A stretch of DNA of 64,000 bases from Marsupella aquatica (lineage: Eukaryota > Marchantiophyta). The position numbers and the translations under genes are program-made. Of this stretch, positions 56,099-64,000 are shown piece by piece. How positions within the stretch are numbered: position 1 is the first letter of the stretch; every line of letters starts with the position of its first letter. Location: the NCBI GenBank assembly GCA_973895155.1, contig OZ316899.1, positions 7,378,001 to 7,442,000 on the forward strand, given 5' to 3'. Under the pieces are notes generated by a model. The model did not search any database, was not told the DNA's origin, and saw nothing but the letters and a program-made list of their open reading frames with translations.

Positions 56099-56899
56099 TC
56101 AAACTTGTAGCTCGGTCTCGATCCAAGTTGCCCATACATCTGGTGGTAGATCAACTGGGCACCCCCTCTGCCTGATCACCTCCTCATTTTCCTTGCATTC
56201 ACCAAGGTATTTCCTGAGCTTCTCCCTGACATGGTTCCTTCTGTCTGCAAGTGAGAGGCTGATTTTTTGATTCAAGAACCTGTCATCAAGGAATGATCCA
56301 TTGGAAAACCTCTCCTTCACCTGCTCACGAACTCTGAATTTCTCCTGTTCATTTTGCTTCCCCCAGTAGTCTAACACCGCAAAATGGGATCTAAGTACCT
56401 GCCCAAGCTGACTCCTAAAGAAATTATAGCTCTTGGCCCTTGGAGCTCCTCCACTATTCAAAAACAACTTTGGCCGCTTGCTTTGCTCCTCTACTTGCTG
56501 TTTCTCCTCCTCTGCTCTCTTCCTCTCTGCAGCCCGTGCTTCTTTACGCAGGGCTTTCTCTCTCTGTCTTGGTGAGAGGGCCTCCGCGGGGATGGTCCGC
56601 TTCTCATCCCTTTGCTTCCTCTTCTTTTCTTTCTCCCTCTGCTGCCTTTCCTCGAATGCTTTCTCAGCTTCTGAAATAATTGTGCCCTTTGAAGAGTCAA
56701 TCAATCCCTGTGTCAATGCAGCAACTTGTTGTGCAACTTCTATTGAGAGCCCTATTTGCGTTTGAAAAATGGCTGTCATAATGTCCCCAGAGTTTTGAGA
56801 TGGCCCGGCTCCATCTCCTGCAGATCCTCCGGCTCCCCCGGCTGCTCCGGCTCCCCCGGCTCCACCTCCTGCCCCTCCATTGTTCCCCTCCATAGCCAT
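56099..56899 (-). CDS. Unrecognised protein with Gly-rich start and charged helix
   Basis: ATG at 56899, TGA at 56099, 266 residues. Residues 1-40 are Gly/Ala-rich. Residues 85-150 are a highly charged helix (EERQQREKEKKRKQRDEKR). The C-terminal 100 residues have a compact Trp-containing domain (FFRSQLGQVLRSHFAVLDYW; LPPDVWATWIETELQ). Below the stop, another frame continues in the same style (RRYWQAELEELATKAQ), suggesting a short frameshift and a longer original gene. The pattern resembles accessory proteins of plant CACTA/PIF elements. I do not recognise the family. The fragment lies head-on to the Plavaka-like piece and may belong to a different element. Confidence 0.5.
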   Translation of the reverse strand: MAMEGNNGGAGGGAGGAGAAGGAGGSAGDGAGPSQNSGDIMTAIFQTQIGLSIEVAQQVAALTQGLIDSSKGTIISEAEKAFEERQQREKEKKRKQRDEKRTIPAEALSPRQREKALRKEARAAERKRAEEEKQQVEEQSKRPKLFLNSGGAPRAKSYNFFRSQLGQVLRSHFAVLDYWGKQNEQEKFRVREQVKERFSNGSFLDDRFLNQKISLSLADRRNHVREKLRKYLGECKENEEVIRQRGCPVDLPPDVWATWIETELQV

Positions 56900-57034
56900 A
56901 AGCTCCTCCTGGCCTTCAATTCCAGTTTGCGACCATGCACCTCCCCGGCTTTTGCCAAAGAAAACATCTCCCGACGCTCTTTTGATGCAAAGCCCGACTA
57001 AGAAGGAGTGGCACTTTGGTCGGGAAATCTAAAA

Positions 57035-57180
57035 CTTGTCCGACTATGGATCCGATTCTTACAGCATCGGAACAAGCGATGCTATAATTATCGGAAACAT
57101 AGTGGATGTCCGATTCTTACAGCATCGGACCCCTCTTGTTAATTCCTTGTATTACTCATGTCCGAAGTCTTTTCCGATAG
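57035..57180. repeat. CACTA left subterminal repeats
   Basis: Repeated TCCGA(T/C) and its complement: GATCCGATTCTTACAGCATCGG occurs almost twice within 80 bp (57048-57069 and 57108-57130), plus ATCGGAAACATAGTG and TTTCCGATAG. They match the style of the right-end cluster at 62745-63015, where CGGAAACATAGTG recurs (62751). Confidence 0.75.
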
Positions 57181-57877
57181 AATAACTATGGCAATTAATT
57201 TGGTTGTATGTTTGATGACCCTATGTTGGTTCTATGTGTTTAATCAGGGTTTTAGGGATAGGGTGGACCGTTGGAGCCGCGGTCCCTTCTCATTGTGTGG
57301 TTTGGAGGTGGTTGGTATGTATAGATGTTGCGAGTTATATTTGAGAGTTGTGTGGTATTTACATTGTGACATTTTGGGGGCAAAATATGGATTCACCTAG
57401 CTAGCTAACCTTATGCATACAGTGACATGCCAAATTTTGCAGTTCCTTTTTGCAGAGGGTTAAGTCACTCAGTTTTTGCGGAGGGTTAGGTTGTTGAGAT
57501 TTTTTGGGGGTCCATTTTTGTAATGCATCATGCACAGCGAGAGCCCGCACGTCTGAAAGGTATGGTTGGACCACTCTAAAAGGTTCTGGAGGTGAATGTT
57601 GGGAGGTGCCCGGCATAGGTCGGCCCCCTAGCCAACTATAATTATGGTCATACAGAGGTTAATTATTGATCTTGTTCCACACTAATTAAGTTGAAGTGTT
57701 CTTGTGCAGTAATTTCAGACTTGTCTTAGCATATAGTCTAAGGCCAAGATCCTAGTTGGCACTGCAGAGCGCAGGTCTCATTAAGGTATTATTGATTTAA
57801 ACATTTTTTTGTTTTGCCTTAAGACATATATATGTAAATCACAATGGTGCGGATTCTAAAATATAGTGACATTGTGT

Positions 57878-58123
57878 ATGGATGATGGGCAGATGTCCAG
57901 TTCTGGGAGTTCTGAGTCGGACTCAGACTCAACCTCGTCATCTTCTGAGGGGGACGTTCCTCCTCCCCCTCCTCGGACTCAATGTCCTCCTCCTATAGGA
58001 CCTATTCCATGCTGGTGTGTTAGATGTAAAGGCATGGGGGTTCGTCAAGCCTGGGAAGCCATTGAGCACATTGAGAACTATGGCCGACATGAGGGTGATT
58101 TACCTGGATATTTTGCTCGCCAG
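57878..58123 (+). CDS. First exon of the CACTA gene(s), Cys-rich
   Basis: ATG at 57878, Ser/Asp-rich start, then CWCVRCKGMGVRQAWEAIEHIENYG, which resembles the N-terminal transposase-associated domain of plant CACTA proteins (CxC..C, then H...G). It ends in CAG followed by GTATGC, a good donor in phase 0. Two downstream acceptors are also in phase 0: 58222/58223 (SET exon) and 59301/59302 (transposase exon). This exon could head either transcript. The splice calls are by inspection. Confidence 0.6.
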
Positions 58124-58222
58124 GTATGCACCATTTATTGCGCTTGGAGACATTGATATGCACAAGTTGTAACATTGCACCCATACATTTATTAATTGTT
58201 GGTATTTTTTGTGATTGAATAG

Positions 58223-59137
58223 GTGCCTCGTAGGACCTCTCCTCCATTGGTCTCTAATGACTTGTGGGTAAACACACTTTTGGCTGGTGCAAGAGAGTTG
58301 TTAGCAGCATCATCAGATCCCCCTCAATGTAGCCTCCCTTGTGTTGATCCGGAGACTATACCAGTTCCATCTAGGGTTGGTCGCACCCGAGCACGTTCCC
58401 AAAGACAACGGCGTCGTTATGAACCCTTGGGTGTGCATGAGACCGAGGACCAAGTTCTGCACCATACTCATAGAGTACTGCCAGGAGAGGACTATGTGGA
58501 AGTGGAAGGGAGGTTGGGGCTTTCATATGTCACTGGGAAGGCATTGACAGTCTTGAAGGATTTCTCATCTGAGAGATTCAAAATACCCCCTAGCCTAACC
58601 ACTGACACTCCTATCCACATATGGGGTCACCAATGGATAGTGAAGGCACCCTCCCTTGGTCCTAACATAGGATTTGGCGTATTTTCCTTGGAGGACATTT
58701 TGGTCCCTGCAAAGCCATGGCCCCGAGGTTATGATGGGGAGCACCTATTTCCATATATTGGTCCCGTATACACTTCAAAAAGTTGGAACATTCTATTGCG
58801 CCAACACCCATCTTGGGGTGTCTATGCATTGCAAATGGATTCTGATCCAGATGAGGTCATACGGAGGCCTTGGCATTCTCGGATGATTGATGGGGACCCT
58901 GTTCGCTCCGACAACATAGCCGGGTACATCAATAGTACTCGTGGGAGAGGGAGAGGACTTAGGCCTAATGTTGAGTGGATACAAATATTTGGTTCACCTA
59001 GAGAGCCTTATTATGTAAAACACATGGATGATCATGTCATGACTGTAGCCATTACAACCATTAGGGCTGGGGAGGAGTTGTTTTGCGACTATGAGTGGGA
59101 TGCTCCCAAGAAAGCATTCCTTTCTCGCCCTGTGTAG
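58223..59137 (+). CDS. SET-domain (protein lysine methyltransferase-like) exon in the CACTA element
   Basis: Intact 304-codon frame after an acceptor (ATTGAATAG). The N-terminal 100 residues are basic and unmatched (RTRARSQRQRRRYEP). SET features in order: IGFGVFSLEDI (GxG, SAM loop), YIGPV, NIAGYINSTRGRGRGLRPN at the place of the usual N-H-S-C...PN pseudoknot motif (N kept, H-S-C lost), an AITTIRAGEELF segment and CDYEW (catalytic-Tyr region). No post-SET cysteines are seen. SET proteins methylate lysines using SAM, usually on histones. Loss of NHSC may reduce activity or change specificity. The frame is open while the adjoining transposase has stops. Confidence 0.75.
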   Translation: MPRRTSPPLVSNDLWVNTLLAGARELLAASSDPPQCSLPCVDPETIPVPSRVGRTRARSQRQRRRYEPLGVHETEDQVLHHTHRVLPGEDYVEVEGRLGLSYVTGKALTVLKDFSSERFKIPPSLTTDTPIHIWGHQWIVKAPSLGPNIGFGVFSLEDILVPAKPWPRGYDGEHLFPYIGPVYTSKSWNILLRQHPSWGVYALQMDSDPDEVIRRPWHSRMIDGDPVRSDNIAGYINSTRGRGRGLRPNVEWIQIFGSPREPYYVKHMDDHVMTVAITTIRAGEELFCDYEWDAPKKAFLSRPV

Positions 59138-59225
59138 GGCAGACATGTATATACCACCTCTTTTGTTGAATATAAAATACATGACAATGGTTTCCAAACA
59201 AATTTGGTTCTTTGTATAAATAAAT

Positions 59226-59246
59226 CCTAAACCCTAAACCCTAAAA
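59226..59246 (+). repeat. Short interstitial telomere-type array (CCCTAAA)
   Basis: About three units reading CCTAAACCCTAAACCCTAAAA between the SET exon and the transposase exon. It is in the opposite orientation to the array at 21961. It is too short to call more than a relic, but it matches plant telomere sequence. Confidence 0.8.
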
Positions 59247-59301
59247 CACTTGTCTCATTGTGGGTCTCTTCTAATATTTATGTATGTTTGTGAACTGCTA
59301 G

Positions 59302-62300
59302 AATGCGTACGTTCAACCAGATGTGGGGGTATTATCACGAGAAATGCGGCAACACCTTGTCGAGGTCATGGAAGATTGGCGTAGGGCTCAAGCTTCAGCA
59401 AATGAAGATATCCCTCCTGAGCAAGTATCTAATGCCACCAATGACAGACTTGAGGATGAGAGGGCCATGGATGATCTCATGCACCAGTTCTATGACATAG
59501 AGGATGGTGACCATGGTATGGGTGATGCATTTGACACCACAGCACATGCTCATCATGACATTCCTTCACGTCAAGGTTCCCACTCTAGACAATGGGAGGA
59601 AGCTCGTGACCATGCACAAACAAGGATTTTTGAGGGGTCACAGCTGTCTCGACTATCAGGAATAATGTTATTGTTGAACTTGCAACAAAGACATGGTGCA
59701 AGCAATCTCCTTCTTGATGATCTTTTCAGGACTTTGCATAGTCGGATTTTTCCAGAAGGGAACTGCTTGCCTAGTTCCTGGAAAGCAGCAAAAAAGGTGT
59801 TGAAATCCATAGGTCTCAAATACGAAGTCATACATGCTTGTGTGAATGATTGTGTTCTCTTTAGGGGGGAACACAAAGATGCCACTACATGTCCTACATG
59901 TGACCAACCGAGGTATCGAGAGGACATGCTCACTGGAAAAGTAGCACAGAAGGTCATGAGGTGTTTTCCTCTTATCCCTAGATTACGGCACCAGTACCGA
60001 TGTGCGGAGTTGGCTGAGTATATGGTGTGGCATTCCAAGAACCGGTCAGATATGACTTCAAATCCGCCCACCATGCGTATGATGGTGGACTCACCTGCCA
60101 ATAGGTTTGTGGAGGACCCATGGGGTGAGTTCAAGACAGATCCACGTCATGTACGTCTAGGTTTGGCATCAGATGGGATCAGCCCCTTTGCATTGGCAGG
60201 GAAGGCCCAACCATACTCAGTTTGGCCAGTAGTCCTTACAAATTATAACATCCCTCCATGGATGGCCATGAAGAAGGGTCATTTGCTGCTCCCAATGATT
60301 ATCCCAGGCCCCAAACAAGTAAAAAAGATTGATGTTTACTTGCAACCATTGTTGGAGGAGCTTCAACAACTATGGAGAGGAGTGGATTGCTATGATGGTC
60401 GAGTGCTTACGGGTGGTTTACCTCGTGAATTTAAATTGAAAGCCATCTGTATGTGGACCATACACAATCTTTCGGGTATGTGGAAATATACCTCACCCCA
60501 TATAAATTATGCATGGTTTGTCATTTCTGGATAATATACCTCACCCCATATTAATTATGCCTTGGTTTAATATCATATATTGGACCCCTGGCCATTGTTT
60601 AATGTATGTAGTGGGTGTGAACATTGTAGGGTTTGGATATATCTTTGGGTTGCAGGTCTTGGGATACCGAGCTTGCCCAACTTGTGGGCCCGATTAGGAG
60701 GGAGTGGCGCGCCCAAAGTCTACCACCCTACGGAAGATAGTTTACATTGGTCACACAAAGTATCTCCCCCCAGAGCATGAATGGAGGCGTGACCCATTCT
60801 TATACGACACAGATGATGGCCAACCAGACACACGCCCTCAACCAGTGCCAAGGGATCCACATTATTGGAAAGATGTATGGGATAGAGAGACAGACCCGGA
60901 TGATCCATTACAGTTGGCTCGGTGTGGCATGACTCGATTGTCTGCATTAATGTCAAAGCTGCCATATTGGGCTGAGATGCCAATTAACCATTTGTTTGAC
61001 CCTATGCACATTGAGGGGAATGTTGGGAGGTCATTGATTCGCCATCTATATGGAGAGAAAGACAACAACTGGAGAGAGAGTTGTGAGGAGATGGAGATGC
61101 ATGCCCCTCATGGGTTTTGGCCATCTATGGATCCTCCTAATGCCCCCTTACTATTCACCCTCCTTGGGTATTGACCAGAGGTGAGCGGAATGAGGTTTCC
61201 CACAGGTTATGGTGCCAATCTTCGTAAGGCATTTGGGGGTGATGGTTCTCCAAAATGGCCATCTTACCTGAAAACACATGATTTTCATCGGTTACTCGAA
61301 CATGTCATTCCAGTTGCAATTATTGGATTGGGTAGTGAGGATCTTCAAGATGCCCAATGGTCATTAGGTAAGCTCCTGAGGTGGGTGTGTCAGAAAGAGG
61401 TGAATGAGGATGAGATTGCAGCGATGGACCTTTTTGGAGTGGAGGTATTGTGCAAGTTGGAGAGGGCACTCCCTCCTTCATTCTTTGATGGTCAAGTTCA
61501 CTTCCTCCTCCACCTAGTGCGTGAGGTTGCGATTGCAGGGCCAGTACATTGTCGTTGGATGTACTGGGTAGAGCGATATATGGGAGTGATGAAGTCATAT
61601 GTGTCAAATCGTGTGAGAGTGGAAGGTAGCATTGCTGAGCATCATCTTGGAGCAGAGAGCATGTTTTATTGTACAAACATTGTAGCTACACTTGATCCCA
61701 GAGCTCCAAGGGGCTGGATAGACGAGGCATCAAGGGAAGCAGACTTTGAGGATGACCGTCTCACAGGGGCAAAGGGAGAACAACTTATGGGCTCAACTGA
61801 GCGTCTTCAACTTACTACATTTATGTTGTATAACTCGCCTGAGATTAATTGTGGGAGATTGGACAACTTTTTATGAGGAGGAAAAGGCAAATAGTCGTCG
61901 GCCACGCAACTTCCCCAAGTTTGTCCCATACATGAGGGCAAAGTTGACAGAGATTGATGCCTTGTTGGAGCAAGGGGAGAGTGTGTCAGACTTCCATTTG
62001 GTTACAGACAGTCTTTGCACCTTGGTTCATGGACCATTACTTACGGTGACAACTCGGACAGCCATGTGGTCAAAGGGAAGACATTTTTGTGTGCAACGAC
62101 TTGATGACAAGAGGGCAGCTACACAAGATTGTGGGGTCATGGGTTGGTTCACCCAAGATTCACAAAGTAGCATATCTGATAGGAATCCAATACGCTCTAT
62201 GGTGGCCCACTATGGAAAGATTGAAGAGATATTGAGTGTGAAGTACCATGCGCACACCACTTTGGAGGAGGTGGTGTTGAAGCGCAAATGGTTTTGGATG

Positions 62301-62564
62301 AACCTTGTTGGCCAAAACCGAACTTGCGAAGAAGATGCTTGTGGGTTCACACGGTTGAAGACAGGTGCAAATAGTGTCATTAGCTCAACTTGGAGAACCT
62401 CTGATCCATTTGCATTCCCCCATCATCTTGAGCAGGCCTTCTATCTTCCCTATCCCGATGATCCTGAGTTGTCCATTGTCATGAGTTATATTCCACGATC
62501 ACGATCCATAGTCCAGGAGCGACCCAATGTAGTTGTAGTTGAAGATTTGGACCCTGAGCCTTGA
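59302..62564 (+). pseudogene. CACTA transposase (tnp2 / Transposase_21 type)
   Basis: Starts at an inferred acceptor (59302). Contains the diagnostic HACVNDCVLFRGEHKDATTCPTCDQPRY near 59835-59915, then PRHVRLGLASDGISPF, a WPVVLTNYNIPPW block, and LLEELQQLWRGVDCYD. An intron of about 180 bp (60475-60653) precedes GYRACPTCG and YIGHTKYLPPEHEWRRD. Later blocks are MHIEGNVGRSLI, a PVAIIGLGSEDLQ region and CRWMYWVERYMGVMKSYV. In-frame stops at 60695 (TAG) and 61172 (TGA), and a frameshift near 61845. The C-terminal part to 62564 contains HFCVQRLDDKRAATQDCGVM. Family function: cut-and-paste transposition of CACTA ends. Confidence 0.85.
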
Positions 62565-62744
62565 GGTCCTTGCTAGTGTACCTTGGGACCAATCAAATAG
62601 GACCACCTCTGAATGTTTACTTTTACCGACATTATATATGATTGGTTTATTTCATGTACCCTCTCCTATGAGAGTGACCACATTTCTTAATAAACTTATG
62701 AATGTTGGTCTTCCCACACTCTGTCCAATGTAGTGACCAATGGA

Positions 62745-63040
62745 AAGTACTCGGAAACATAGTGCCTTACAATTGTGGCAATATCTGATTCAATCTGCAT
62801 CGGACCCCTCATGAAAGTTATCGGAGACATTTCCGATCCTCTCCGCATCAGAACACTTCTGATGCCAAAAATAACGGAAATAGGGACCGATGGCTTTTGT
62901 ATAGGACAAGTAATATGCGATGTAAACATAATGGCAAATTGCGTAAGGTAAAATATCGGAACTGTGCGACGGTATTAGTATCGGAAGAGTGACGAGGCGC
63001 GATATCGGAGCATTGGAAAAATGCTGAAAATGTACTAGTG
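62745..63040. repeat. CACTA right subterminal repeats and terminus
   Basis: Many TCCGATA/TATCGGA units (for example at about 62819, 62836, 62957, 62979, 63003) in alternating orientation, finishing in GTACTAGTG at 63040. 62565-62744 between the transposase stop and these repeats is non-coding. Confidence 0.75.
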
Positions 63041-63659
63041 TTAGGGCCTTCTTCTTTAGCAAGTTTTTAGTGCACCAGCAGGGCTGGGATCAGGTAGTAA
63101 AAGAAGCTCTCGGTTAGTTATACTGTGACCCTTGTGTATATTCACGTTTCCTCATGCCTAAGAGATGAATAGAGTTGGCCTCACGGCTTAGTTCGCAGAT
63201 CTTGTGTATGAGAAGTATTGTTTGTATGGCAAGTGCATGGTATAACTCAGTTAGAAGGAGTCATTTTGCTATTTGTGTGTCGCATTAACTTGTTTGAAGA
63301 TTGTCCACATCAACCAAGAGAAGGGAGTAAGCAAGGTAGTAAGAGTTGGATGTGTCGAGCTGAGAGAGGTCTTAGTGGCTTACCCAAGCCAGTTGGGGAT
63401 CATTCCGGCGGCGGAATCCAAACATACCTAAAGGAAGACCAAGAGAGGAGACCAAGGGGAGACATAGAAGAGGCCGGCTACTATCTCATGACCCGATGAA
63501 GGATCTGTCCAGTATATGTGTGTCAAATGTTAGTAGAAGGAGGTTAGCAGCGTCCCATGCCGCTAAGCCGCAAAACCGGCCTCGCCAAGGGCAAAACCTA
63601 CGGGAATTGGCTTGTGCAAGGGGGTTTTTTGGGTTTAGGGAGCCATGGGATGCACCACA
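63041..63659 (+). repeat. LTR fragment matching 4843-5471
   Basis: Begins exactly where the CACTA element ends and runs to GCACCACA, the same end as the LTR at 5471. Direct-orientation similarity is high, with a few small indels. No second LTR or internal region is attached on the left, so it is a truncated or solo LTR whose 5' part is missing at the CACTA boundary. Confidence 0.75.
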
Positions 63660-63724
63660 GGATCATTATCCACATATTTGTCAGACTCTTCAGAAGCTCT
63701 TGCCAATGTCTCCTAAAGTAAAAC

Positions 63725-64000
63725 TCTGACCTGCTTTTCAACATCTATTGATGGCTGGCCTGAGTGGAATGCCTCTCGAAACATTCCTGCCCTCAGTGCC
63801 TCTGGACCAGAGTTACGGATGTAATTGGATCTCCACTTCTCATCAGAAGAGTCTTCACCCTCTCCTACCCACACTCAACAGGCAGGGTAGCGGCCATATT
63901 TAAGAAGATATTGTCGACTGGTCTTTCGAGTAGTCTTAACAATCCCTTTGCATTCCATGCAAGAGCAATACATTCTATGATCAGCACTACCAGAGCAAGC
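63725..64000 (-). pseudogene. N-terminal fragment of a CACTA-like transposase gene
   Basis: Read on the minus strand from the window edge. The pattern MYCSCMECKGIVKTTRKTSRQ followed by LLKYGRYP resembles the transposase-associated zinc domain at the start of plant CACTA proteins. A TGA follows soon after (about 63880), then an acidic stretch and further open sequence with FHSGQPS. It is cut by the window end and by the LTR fragment. Confidence 0.5.

Larger units (their letters stand above)
57011..63040 (+). mobile_element. CACTA-type DNA transposon carrying a SET-domain exon
   Basis: Contains a tnp2-type transposase (59302-62564). The right end is TACTAGTG, that is CACTA when read inward on the other strand. 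Both ends have clusters of TCCGAT/ATCGGA units (57035-57180; 62745-63015), as expected of subterminal transposase sites. The left end is less clear; CACTTTGGTCGG at about 57011 is the best candidate but lacks the fifth base. I could not match a 3-bp TSD. The transposase has stops, so this copy is not autonomous. Confidence 0.75.

Noticed and set aside
1-64000. tRNA, rRNA or microRNA genes
   Set aside because: No cloverleaf with A and B boxes or rRNA signature was recognised by eye. The only tRNA-related sequences are retrotransposon primer sites. A covariance search would be needed to exclude small RNAs.

Overview
The window is a stack of nested, mostly decayed transposable elements. I see no ordinary host gene. 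The host is a plant-lineage eukaryote: telomere-type TTTAGGG arrays occur at 21961 and 59226, GT-AG introns of about 90-220 bp are visible, and the elements are copia, gypsy, L1-like LINE, CACTA and Plavaka-like types with plant-style primer sites. The mix of a SET-bearing CACTA, a Plavaka relative and a SWIM-finger transposon suggests a non-seed plant (bryophyte, lycophyte) or streptophyte alga. That placement is inference only.

Layout. (1) 1-7828: an L1-like LINE, split by an LTR-type element at 736-5471 with TSD TCCTT. (2) 7829-11267: no recognisable gene. (3) 11268-15830: a copia element with its 3' LTR. (4) 15835 to about 20925, minus strand: a truncated gypsy element with its PBS and upstream LTR. 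(5) About 20870-53393: a large divergent DNA transposon ('outer' copy). One arm is a transposase on the minus strand and the other a ParB-like/methyltransferase-like gene on the plus strand. (6) 23414-47012: a full-length gypsy element with TSD CGCAC sits inside the outer copy. (7) 27399-27746 and 33956-45288: a 348-bp MITE and an 11.3-kb 'inner' copy of the same DNA-transposon family sit inside that gypsy, each with a perfect 8-bp TSD. (8) 54.3-55.5 kb: a Plavaka-like transposase fragment. (9) About 57.0-63.04 kb: a CACTA element carrying a SET-domain exon. (10) 63.04-64.0 kb: an LTR fragment and the edge of another CACTA-like gene.

The most interesting content is the DNA-transposon family in 20.9-53.4 kb. 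Both copies encode three conserved genes: a SWIM-finger DDE transposase; a five-exon gene joining a ParB-like N-terminal domain to a C-terminal domain with a DNA-methyltransferase motif-I-like segment; and a small third protein. About 31 copies of a near-palindromic 15-mer (consensus TAGCGCCWGGCGCTA) occur only within this family. They lie in intergenic stretches, equivalent introns, the MITE and near one terminus. I found none in the retrotransposons or the CACTA element. A ParB-like protein plus dispersed palindromes recalls ParB/parS, and the palindrome holds CG and often CHG sites that a methyltransferase or host methylation could use. This is a hypothesis, not a demonstrated system.

Most genes are broken, often by in-frame TAG/TGA codons that fit C-to-T or G-to-A change rather than by indels. 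That is what heavily methylated, silenced elements would be expected to show. The ORF coordinates available to me allowed alternative start codons, so starts given here are the first plausible ATG or splice acceptor. Exon borders are read by eye from GT-AG signals and comparison of the two copies.
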